DNA of 7,107 nt from JANNAV01 sp031384695 (GTDB lineage Bacteria; Pseudomonadota; Alphaproteobacteria; Rhodobacterales; Rhodobacteraceae). Numbering within the stretch: the first letter of the stretch is position 1; each line of letters starts with the position of its first letter. Under the pieces are notes generated by a model. It was given only the letters and a program-made list of their open reading frames with translations, was not told the origin of the DNA and searched no databases. The position numbers and the translations under genes are program-made. This document shows, in pieces, positions 1-4,433 of the stretch. The DNA lies in the NCBI GenBank assembly GCA_031384695.1, contig JANNAV010000092.1, forward strand, positions 1-7,107, written 5' to 3'.

Positions 1-21
1 GCCCGCCGCAACCGGAGTTGA
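1..21 (+). CDS. Possible 3' end of an upstream gene (partial)
   Basis: The frame beginning at base 1 reads Ala-Arg-Arg-Asn-Arg-Ser and stops at TGA 19-21, four bases before the cueR start. A basic tail ending just ahead of a CueR gene would suit the C-terminus of a copper-exporting P-type ATPase, which is a common neighbour of CueR. Six residues cannot prove this, so the identity is inferred from context only. If real, the two genes would be translationally close, with the cueR ribosome-binding site inside the end of this gene. Confidence 0.3.
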   Translation, partial: ARRNRS

Positions 22-24
22 GCC

Positions 25-465
25 ATGAACATCGGGGAAGCCGCCAAAGCCTCGGGCGTATCGGCCAAGATGATCCGCTATTACGAGGAAACCGGGCTGA
101 TCCCGCAGGCCGGGCGCACGGCATCGGGTTACCGGACCTACACCACCACCGAGGTGCAGATGCTGCGCTTCGTCCGCCGCGCGCGGGATCTGGGCTTTAC
201 TGTCGAGCGGATTGCCGAACTGCTGGCGCTGTGGCGTGACCGGTCGCGCCAAAGCGCGGACGTGAAGCACCTTGCGCTGACACAGGTGGAGGGTTTGCGG
301 CGCAAGATCCGCGAGATGGAGGATATGGTGGCAACGCTTGAACACCTCGCCCGCGGCTGCAACGGCGACGATCGCCCCGACTGCCCTATTTTGGCCGATC
401 TGGAAGGTGATGCATCGGTCGTTGCGAAGATCAGCCACAGCGGATTGAACTTTGGGCGGTCCTGA
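25..465 (+). CDS. cueR: CueR-type copper-responsive MerR-family transcriptional regulator
   Basis: A 146-residue regulator that in this family binds Cu(I)/Ag(I)/Au(I) and distorts promoters with overlong spacers to activate copper export genes. The N-terminal winged helix-turn-helix (about residues 1-70) starts MNIGEAAKASGVSAKMIRYY, with the MerR signatures IRYYEETGLI and SGYRTY. A long dimerisation helix follows (about 75-110). The metal loop near residues 111-119 is Cys-x7-Cys (CNGDDRPDC), the spacing of E. coli CueR Cys112/Cys120. The segment SADVK carries the serine (E. coli Ser77) that separates CueR from ZntR-type divalent sensors. The start is supported by GGAG at 14-17, seven bases upstream. 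It is slightly longer than E. coli CueR (135 residues). Its target promoter is not visible here and is probably upstream of the window. A CusA-type copper pump at the right end fits the same metal theme. High certainty for the family and the monovalent-metal class. Confidence 0.93.
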   Translation: MNIGEAAKASGVSAKMIRYYEETGLIPQAGRTASGYRTYTTTEVQMLRFVRRARDLGFTVERIAELLALWRDRSRQSADVKHLALTQVEGLRRKIREMEDMVATLEHLARGCNGDDRPDCPILADLEGDASVVAKISHSGLNFGRS

Positions 466-478
466 CCTGGGTTAAAGC

Positions 479-515
479 GGTTTGCCTTCAATCTGAATCA
501 GATTGAAGGCAAACC
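479..515. repeat. Hairpin A, left copy (18-bp perfect stem, 1-base centre)
   Basis: Bases 479-496 and 498-515 are perfect reverse complements around the single base 497. The palindrome begins 13 bases after the cueR stop codon. No T-run follows either arm, so it is not a textbook intrinsic terminator, though as RNA it would fold strongly. It is the outer half of a two-hairpin module (479-585) that recurs in inverted orientation at 1474-1579. Confidence 0.9.
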
Positions 516-541
516 AAGACAGGCCAAACGCCGGGAATGTT

Positions 542-585
542 GCGTTTTGCATTTGATCTGCTGATCCAGATCAAATGCAAAACGC
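542..585. repeat. Hairpin B, left copy (19-bp perfect stem, 6-base loop)
   Basis: Bases 542-560 pair perfectly with 567-585 around the loop ctgatc (561-566). It lies 26 bases from hairpin A. The 26-base linker starts AAGAC and ends GAATGTT, and both ends are conserved in the inverted copy on the right. No T-tract follows. Confidence 0.9.
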
Positions 586-643
586 TGTAGGGCCGTTGCT
601 GCCTGCCTGTCTATACAATAATTTTGCACCTGCCGGGCCTGTC

Positions 644-925
644 GTGAAACGAACCAACGGGGGTCTTTCATTGCCTGGACGGCGGGGATCACGCTGTTTG
701 CCGCCTTGCCGTGCATCATGCTGGCCGATGGCCACGAAGGGCGCATGATCGTCATTGCGGGGAAACTGGCGATCCGGACCTGTTGCAAATCGTGTCTGCG
801 CTGTCATCCCGCACGGTTGTATGCGATCGGCTGATCCATCACGGCCCCGGCGGTGCGTTGGCGCCCGGCGTTGCGACAGCGTGGACCAAGGCCGACGATG
901 GCCTGTCTTTCAAGGGCATCATGCC
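644..925 (+). pseudogene. Decayed dipeptide/oligopeptide ABC transporter substrate-binding protein (5' part)
   Basis: Joining three frames gives the start of a family 5 (DppA/OppA-type) periplasmic binding protein. GTG 644 begins a basic Lys-Arg start in one frame. From about 667 a second frame gives a signal-peptide core, GITLFAALPCIMLADGHEGR. From about 762 a third frame gives GETGDPDLLQIVSALSSRTV, then DRLIHHGPGGALAPGVATAW and DDGLSF. The last portion matches the family's conserved early region (PDL..., YDRLI..., L.PGLATAW..SDDGL). Two single-base-scale shifts are therefore needed within 120 bases, and similarity ends near base 925, where an intact protein would continue for about 400 residues. 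It is non-functional. The family call rests on recognised motifs, not on a search. Confidence 0.72.
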
Positions 926-1161
926 AGGCGCCGCATATTCCTGCGGCGTACGGGGCATGCCCCGCTGCCGATGCTGGCGGCCACCGCGTTGATCGCGGGG
1001 ATTGCAAAGGAATTGGGCCTGAACAACCTCCTGCCGGTGCGATACTTTCGCAGGTCTTGGCGGCGCGGCCCCGCGTGCTGCTCGCGGCTGAACTCACAAC
1101 CGCGCGGGATGCTGGCATCTGTTCCCGATTTCCGGCCCGCCCCCCCGATCAGGCGCAGCTT
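926..1161 (+). other. Degenerate stretch between the two ABC transporter remnants
   Basis: No intact gene. One frame (about 965-1050) reads GHAPLPMLAATALIAGIAKE followed by LGLNNLLP, which is protein-like and could be a relic of another operon gene, but I do not recognise it. It degenerates into arginine- and proline-rich out-of-frame sequence after about 1055. In a complete dipeptide transporter operon this interval would hold the rest of the binding protein and two permease genes, so several kilobases have probably been lost. Confidence 0.45.
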
Positions 1162-1374
1162 ATGCCCGGGCGCCGGTTTTGTCGGTACTGTCGATGGCGT
1201 TGACTGACCATCCCCAAGGGCGTGTTTCACGGCATTGTGGGCGAGACCGGCTGTGGCAAGGCGACCCTTGCGGGGGATATTATCGGGCTGCAACCCGTCA
1301 CCATTGTCAGGCAAGTGTTCAGGGGCGATGCCTTTGATCTGGTTGCCCGGTTCAGGCCGGGGTCGGATCGCTAA
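1162..1374 (+). pseudogene. Decayed ABC transporter ATPase (Dpp/Opp type), N-terminal fragment
   Basis: From ATG 1162, frame jumping recovers PVLS...VDGVD. A one-base loss near 1203 then moves to the frame LTIPKGVFHGIVGETGCGKA and TLAGDIIGLQPVT, ending at TAA 1372-1374. This is the start of a peptide-transporter ATPase. The Walker A region is recognisable (GETGCGK), but the Ser/Thr that should follow the Lys is Ala, so nucleotide binding would be impaired even if translated. The Q-loop, signature motif and Walker B are absent because the frame stops about 55 codons in. It lies downstream of the binding-protein remnant in the same orientation, as in dpp/opp operons. The call rests on motif recognition. 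Confidence 0.72.
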
Positions 1375-1433
1375 ATCGGTTCAGGTTTTGACGGAGACAA
1401 GGACATCAGAAGCCGCGTTTGAGCAAAGCGAGT

Positions 1434-1470
1434 GGCAGTGAATTTCGATTCGATACAAACCTGCACTGCC
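1434..1470. repeat. Short inverted repeat
   Basis: GGCAGTG (1434-1440) and CACTGCC (1464-1470) form a 7-bp inverted repeat with a 23-base centre, four bases inside the right-hand double-hairpin module. It could be chance. The rest of 1375-1473 holds nothing recognisable. Confidence 0.3.
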
Positions 1471-1473
1471 CCA

Positions 1474-1517
1474 GCGTGTTGCTTTTGATCGGGTCCATCC
1501 GATCAAACGCAACACGC
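1474..1517. repeat. Hairpin B', right copy (19-bp stem with one mismatch, 6-base loop)
   Basis: Bases 1474-1492 pair with 1499-1517 around gtccat (1493-1498), with a single mismatch. Stem length, loop length and total length (44) match hairpin B at 542-585. Compared in inverted orientation, 35 of 44 bases agree. Two stem positions differ by paired substitutions that keep Watson-Crick pairing (T-A in B becomes G-C in B'). Confidence 0.88.
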
Positions 1518-1542
1518 AACATTCACAGGTGGTTCCGGTCTT

Positions 1543-1579
1543 GGATTTCCTTCAATCTGAGCCAGATTGCAGGAAATCC
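1543..1579. repeat. Hairpin A', right copy (17-bp stem with one mismatch, 3-base loop)
   Basis: Bases 1543-1559 pair with 1563-1579 with one mismatch around agc. Total length (37) equals that of hairpin A at 479-515, and 30 of 37 bases agree in inverted orientation, including two compensated pair changes. It is 25 bases from hairpin B' and ends three bases before the TAA of the tetR gene on the minus strand, so it lies immediately 3' of that gene just as hairpin A lies 3' of cueR. Confidence 0.88.
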
Positions 1580-1582
1580 GCC

Positions 1583-2128
1583 TTAGACAGCAGGCTGGGG
1601 CCATGTCGTGACTTGCAGGACACGGAACACCAGCCCTTCGACAACAGTTGAGGTGTCTTCCCGGCATCCGGAGCCTAGCCAGGCCTCCAGTACCGCGAAA
1701 ACCCCGCCGACGGCAAAGTCCAGACCCGTTTCATGGCCGTTGCCTGCGCACCCTTGATCCCGCGCGATCTGGTCCCGGATCAAGCGCCGAAACCGCAGCA
1801 TGATCGCCTGTCCGGCCGCCGATCCTTGCAGACGACGGTGAAAGGCGGCCGCGCCCCGCAGATGATTGGCCAGCCAGTCCAGCGTTCCGGCAAGACCGGT
1901 TCCGGCCGCCATGGTTTCAAGCTGGGCGGTCCCCTCGGCAAAGCCGGTGTCCAGCAAGTCCTGTTTGGTCGGGAAATGCGCATAAAAGGTCGAGCGTGCC
2001 ACGTCGGCCCTGTCGCAGATCATCTGGACCGAAATCGTGGCCCAGTCTTGTTCGTGCATCAAGTGCAACAGCGCCTCCCACAGGGCGCTGCGGGACCGGC
2101 GGCTGCGGCGGTCAAGCCTGTCGGACAT
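1583..2128 (-). CDS. TetR/AcrR-family transcriptional repressor
   Basis: A 181-residue one-component regulator, predicted to be a cytoplasmic dimer that leaves DNA when its ligand binds. The N-terminal helix-turn-helix is clear: ISVQMICDRADVARSTFYAH followed by FPTKQDLL at residues 32-59, with the family's typical STFYxHFxxKxxLL end of the DNA-binding domain. The C-terminal ligand-binding half (about 65-181) is diverse, as usual, and gives no ligand clue. The start at 2128 is chosen because AAAGG lies seven bases upstream and the protein then begins MSDRLDRRSRRS, a normal basic lead-in. A longer frame reaching 2251 would translate the whole divergent promoter region and is unlikely. It is transcribed away from the desaturase-family gene at 2254 across a 125-base interval with a palindrome, so it probably represses that gene and itself. 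Its stop codon abuts hairpin A'. Confidence 0.9.
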   Translation of the reverse strand: MSDRLDRRSRRSRSALWEALLHLMHEQDWATISVQMICDRADVARSTFYAHFPTKQDLLDTGFAEGTAQLETMAAGTGLAGTLDWLANHLRGAAAFHRRLQGSAAGQAIMLRFRRLIRDQIARDQGCAGNGHETGLDFAVGGVFAVLEAWLGSGCREDTSTVVEGLVFRVLQVTTWPQPAV

Positions 2129-2183
2129 TTGGCTGCCTTTCTGGCGGTTTTCGGACAACGGAGAGTTACGCCGCACTGGACGG

Positions 2184-2213
2184 TTGGATCTGACATCCGT
2201 TACGCAACATATG
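2184..2213 (+). promoter_or_regulatory. Candidate promoter for the desaturase-family gene
   Basis: TTGGAT (2184-2189) followed after 17-18 bases by ACATAT/CATATG (2207-2213) is a passable sigma-70-like pair ahead of the gene at 2254. The candidate -10 overlaps the left edge of the TGTCC-N6-GGACA palindrome, which would let a bound repressor block transcription. The matches are weak, so this is tentative. Confidence 0.35.
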
Positions 2214-2230
2214 TCCAGTATCGGACACAT
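2209..2230. promoter_or_regulatory. Candidate TetR operator palindrome
   Basis: TGTCC (2212-2216) and GGACA (2223-2227) flank AGTATC. Further outward symmetry at 2209-2210 and 2229-2230 gives 7 of 8 paired positions per half-site. Size and location, between a tetR gene and its divergent neighbour and 24 bases upstream of the latter's start codon, fit a TetR-family operator. That the adjacent TetR binds it is inference. Confidence 0.6.
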
Positions 2231-2253
2231 GACTGAATTAGCAGGATTCACCC

Positions 2254-3171
2254 ATGCAGCAAAGCGAAAATCCGCTTTATGGCCAAAGCGAAACCATGAT
2301 CAGGGGCGTCGTCCGGTGGGGGCTTTACCCTGCCAGTTGGGCAATCATTCTGTTCGGGTTTCACCGCATCATTGCTTTGGGCGAGCCGCCACGAACCGTC
2401 TGGATGCAGTCGACCGGGGTGCTGCTGCCCCTCTATCTGGTGGTGGAAATCATGTTGCCCTATCAGGGCCGCTGGTCGATGACACGGGCCACGCTGTGGG
2501 CCGATCTGAAATTCGTTGTGTTGAACGGGGCGAGCGGAGCGCTGATCTCGGCGGGGCTGGCATTTTTCGCGATAACCACGGCGGGCGATCATATTGGCCC
2601 TGCAACCGACTGGCCGGTCGCGGGCCAGTTGCTGGCCTGCCTTCTGACCTTTGAGGCGGTCAACTATGCCCTGCACCGCGCCATGCACGAGGCGGGCGGG
2701 CCTATTGGCCGGTTTCTTTGGCTGTCGCATGCTGCGCATCATTTGCCGCCGCGCCTGTATCTGGTGATGCATGCCGTGTTTCACCCGGTGAATGCGGTGC
2801 TGATCCAGGGCCTTGCGATCATTCTGCCGATCTGGGCCATGGGCTATGACGCCAGAGTGGTGGCGATGTTTTTCATGATCAACGGCCTGCACGGCCTGAT
2901 CAGCCATTTCAATGTCGATGTAAGGATGGGCTGGTTCAGCTATGTCTTTGCCGGAACTGAAACCCATCGCTACCACCATTCCGCCGATGTGAACGAGGCG
3001 CGCAACTATGGGGCGACACTGATGATCTACGATATCCTGTTCGGAACCTTCGTGTATCGTCCCGGCATTGCTCCGGCCGCATTGGGTGTGAATGCCAGCA
3101 CCGGACTGCCGCCTTATGAGCGGTTCTTTGCGGTGCTGCTGTTGCCCTTTCGCCGGGCCCGTCCAAAGTAG
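2254..3171 (+). CDS. Sterol desaturase / fatty acid hydroxylase superfamily membrane protein
   Basis: A 305-residue integral membrane protein of the di-iron fatty-acid-hydroxylase superfamily, whose members oxidise C-H bonds of lipids (sterol or carotenoid hydroxylation or desaturation, alkylglycerol cleavage). The conserved histidine clusters are all present: HRAMH (His141, His145), HAAHH (His159, His162, His163), HGLISH (His213, His218) and HRYHH (His238, His241, His242). Hydrophobic segments lie near residues 23-41, 54-69, 88-110, 123-140 and 183-210, so the histidines should face the cytoplasm. The start at 2254 has AGGA seven bases upstream; an internal ATG at codon 15 is less well supported. 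Length is typical of bacterial members. It is divergent from a TetR gene and probably controlled by it through the palindrome at 2209-2230. Substrate cannot be told from the sequence; a membrane lipid, hopanoid or carotenoid is possible. Confidence 0.88.
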   Translation: MQQSENPLYGQSETMIRGVVRWGLYPASWAIILFGFHRIIALGEPPRTVWMQSTGVLLPLYLVVEIMLPYQGRWSMTRATLWADLKFVVLNGASGALISAGLAFFAITTAGDHIGPATDWPVAGQLLACLLTFEAVNYALHRAMHEAGGPIGRFLWLSHAAHHLPPRLYLVMHAVFHPVNAVLIQGLAIILPIWAMGYDARVVAMFFMINGLHGLISHFNVDVRMGWFSYVFAGTETHRYHHSADVNEARNYGATLMIYDILFGTFVYRPGIAPAALGVNASTGLPPYERFFAVLLLPFRRARPK

Positions 3172-3570
3172 CGGCGGCCCGGGGCGTTTGGCAGGGCCGT
3201 TTGACTTCGATCAACGCAGAGTGGTCGCCGGATACCGGCAAGGTCCCCGTCATCCGCACCGCCGCAATTGCGCTGGAACCACCGTGCTTGCCCGCAAAAG
3301 GGCGCCGTCAAGGAGCCGTCCGTCCCCCGGGTGAAGTGCTGCCATCGGCGAACTGCACCTTCTGTGCGCCGCCATCGTCGCCGTGCTGAGTGGCCGATGG
3401 CAAGCATCAGCGACAGAAGTGCCGAAGGCATCCCTCTGACGCATTGATTCCTGCCTCAGTGGTTACATTCTGCTTTCCGTTGTCATTCCGGCCTTTTGCC
3501 GCAGCCAAGCACGGCGGGGCAACCTCGGGTGGTGCGGATGGATCAACACCGGCGGCAGTCCCGCCGGCGG
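3172..3570. other. Intergenic stretch without a recognisable gene
   Basis: About 400 bases between the desaturase-family gene and the promoter of the metal-efflux operon. All frames are interrupted or give low-complexity Arg/Pro/Ala-rich translations. A short plus-strand frame from 3201 looks slightly protein-like, but I could not assign it. Near the right end there is a hairpin at 3549-3567. The stretch may be decayed coding DNA like the other gaps in this window. Confidence 0.5.
3549..3567. repeat. GC-rich hairpin just upstream of the efflux-operon promoter
   Basis: CCGGCGG (3549-3555) and CCGCCGG (3561-3567) form a perfect 7-bp stem with a 5-base loop. It ends three bases before the -35 hexamer at 3571. 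There is no T-run, so termination of upstream transcription is possible but unproven. Confidence 0.45.
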
Positions 3571-3598
3571 TTGACGTGGTTTCAACTTGTTGTATCCT
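3571..3598 (+). promoter_or_regulatory. Sigma-70-type promoter of the metal-sensor/efflux operon
   Basis: TTGACG (3571-3576) and TATCCT (3593-3598), separated by 16 bases, are good housekeeping -35 and -10 elements. Transcription would start near 3604-3606, giving a leader of under 20 bases before the ATG at 3622. Confidence 0.7.
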
Positions 3599-3611
3599 CT
3601 CCGGGGGGATA
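3593..3611. promoter_or_regulatory. Candidate operator for the CsoR/RcnR-family sensor
   Basis: A 19-base imperfect palindrome, TATCCTCTCCGGGGGGATA, with 7 of 9 positions paired around a central C and the other two T/G. It overlaps the -10 element and the likely transcription start. GC-tract palindromes flanked by AT-rich ends, placed on the promoter of the regulator's own operon, are typical of CsoR/RcnR-family operators. That the adjacent regulator binds it is inference. Confidence 0.65.
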
Positions 3612-3621
3612 GCATCAAAGG

Positions 3622-3900
3622 ATGAGCACCTCACCCGCCCACCCGTCGCACCCCGAGATCGTCAACCGCCTGCGCCGCGCCGACGGCCATCTGCGCGCCA
3701 TCATCGAGATGATCGAGACGGGGCGGCCCTGCCTCGACATCGCGCAGCAGTTGCAGGCGGTGGAAAAGGCCATCGTGCAGGCCAAGAAGACCCTGATCCA
3801 GGAACATATCGACCACTGTCTGGATGATCTGGCAGCCCCCCTGCCGCGCGAGGAACGGGCGCGGATCGAAGAGTTCAAGCTGATCGCCAAATACCTGTGA
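3622..3900 (+). CDS. CsoR/RcnR-family (DUF156) metal-sensing transcriptional repressor
   Basis: A 92-residue all-helical repressor of the family that forms tetramers and releases DNA when it binds Cu(I), Ni(II)/Co(II), sulfur species or formaldehyde. Recognisable stretches are IVNRLRRADGHLRAI, GRPCLDIAQQLQAVEKAI and EHIDHCLDD. Candidate ligands are Cys37, His62 and Cys66, with the same spacing (25 then 4) as the Cys-His-Cys Cu(I) set of CsoR. His65 sits beside Cys66, and His7 and His10 lie in the N-terminal arm, where RcnR-like Ni/Co sensors place a histidine ligand. The metal is therefore undecided. Proteins of this look often precede CDF or NreB-type exporters (DmeR- or NreA-like arrangement), and here a CDF relic and an MFS exporter follow. 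AAAGG directly abuts the ATG, too close for an ordinary Shine-Dalgarno, and the leader is short, so initiation may be weak or leaderless-like. Probable autoregulation through 3593-3611. Confidence 0.88.
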   Translation: MSTSPAHPSHPEIVNRLRRADGHLRAIIEMIETGRPCLDIAQQLQAVEKAIVQAKKTLIQEHIDHCLDDLAAPLPREERARIEEFKLIAKYL

Positions 3901-3904
3901 GGAC

Positions 3905-4296
3905 ATGATGTTGAACGCGGTGCACAGCCATGGTGACGAAGGCAGGCACGGCCGTTCCTTCACCTATGGCCTTGGACTGGCCGGGGATCTGGCGGGGCTT
4001 GCCATTGTGGGCCTGATCCTGTTTTTGGCCAGCGTGGCAGGTTGGCAGCGTGGCAGGTTGGCAGCGTGGAAGGTTGGCAATCGGTGAAACGGCTGATGCA
4101 TCCGGGACCGATCGGTTTTCTGGCCCGGGTTGCCGCCGCCGGGATCACCGGCTTTGTCGCCCAGGACTGGGTGGGGCGCGAGATCAATTCGGCGACGCTG
4201 ATTGCCGGGGGGTATCGTGCCCGCAGCGGTGGGCTGACGGCCATTGTGATCATCGACCGGCCAGGCCGGCCCCGAGACCCTGTTCATGATGCCTGA
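3905..4296 (+). pseudogene. Broken cation diffusion facilitator (CDF) metal exporter gene
   Basis: The start (ATG 3905 or 3908) lies four to seven bases after the regulator's stop, with GAGGA at 3899-3903, so it was the second gene of the operon. The first frame gives a His-containing start (HSHGDEGRHG) then FTYGLGLAGDLAGLAIVGLI, recognisable as the CDF segment usually written YTYGYGRAEDLAG. A frameshift in the 16-bp triplication (4031-4078) follows. The next frame continues GWQSVKRLMHPGP and VGREINSATLIAGGY. The first two transmembrane helices, with the DxxxD metal site, are missing; roughly nine residues are missing before VGREI; and the TM5 motif usually read ADGxHxRxD has become AGGYRARSG, losing the His and Asp ligands. 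Similarity ends near 4235, without TM6 or the C-terminal domain. Such proteins normally export divalent metals to the periplasm; this one cannot. Confidence 0.8.
4031..4078 (+). repeat. Three tandem copies of a 16-bp unit inside the CDF relic
   Basis: The unit AGCGTGGCAGGTTGGC occurs at 4031-4046 and 4047-4062 (identical) and 4063-4078 (one C-to-A change at 4070). The unit is not a multiple of three. Removing two copies (32 bases) joins the two CDF frames exactly, giving LASVAGWQSVKRLMHPG, which is the expected family sequence. The duplication is therefore a frameshifting mutation. Confidence 0.95.
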
Positions 4297-4417
4297 TCCC
4301 GCCGGGCATCACTGCCTGCAAAGCATCACTGCCCCCGCCAGGCTGCATGAGTTTGCGGCCAGGTTGATGCTGACCGCAAAAGGCACGTCGCTCGATCTGC
4401 CGTTCCGGATGACCTGA
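4250..4417 (+). pseudogene. Short unassigned remnant ORF between CDF relic and MFS gene
   Basis: A frame open from just after TGA 4247-4249 to TGA 4415-4417 reads GPETLFMMPDPAGHH, then a plausible amphipathic stretch, LHEFAARLMLTAKG, ending SLDLPFRMT. Possible starts are ATG 4286 or 4289, giving 42-43 residues with no clear ribosome-binding site. It looks protein-like and fills the gap up to the MFS gene, but I do not recognise the family. It may be the end of a third, largely deleted operon gene rather than part of the CDF gene, whose usual C-terminal domain it does not resemble. Confidence 0.35.
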
Positions 4418-4433
4418 CCCGAAAGTCCCGCCG

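Noticed and set aside
479..585. Hairpins A and B as classical Rho-independent terminators
   Set aside because: Neither is followed by a T-run on either strand, and the repeat pairing with 1474-1579 is better described as a repeated structural module. A termination role is still possible but not shown.
711..992. Intact gene at 711-992
   Set aside because: Only the middle of this frame (about 762-925) resembles the binding-protein family. Its beginning and end are out-of-frame sequence, so it is part of a pseudogene.
2129..2251. Longer N-terminus for the TetR protein, starting at 2251
   Set aside because: It would translate through the promoter and operator region and lacks TetR-like content. 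The start at 2128 has a well-spaced AAAGG.
2248..2979. 243-codon minus-strand frame opposite the desaturase-family gene
   Set aside because: Composition is antisense-like (His/Gln/Arg-rich), while the plus strand carries all conserved histidine clusters of the hydroxylase family.
3201..3389. Small ORF in the gap after the desaturase-family gene
   Set aside because: No ribosome-binding site, no recognisable motif, and a Pro/Ala/Arg-rich second half. It could be a decayed fragment of something, but I cannot support a gene.
4031..4078. CRISPR-like or regulatory iteron array
   Set aside because: The units are directly adjacent, without spacers, only three copies, and lie inside coding sequence; simple tandem duplication explains them.
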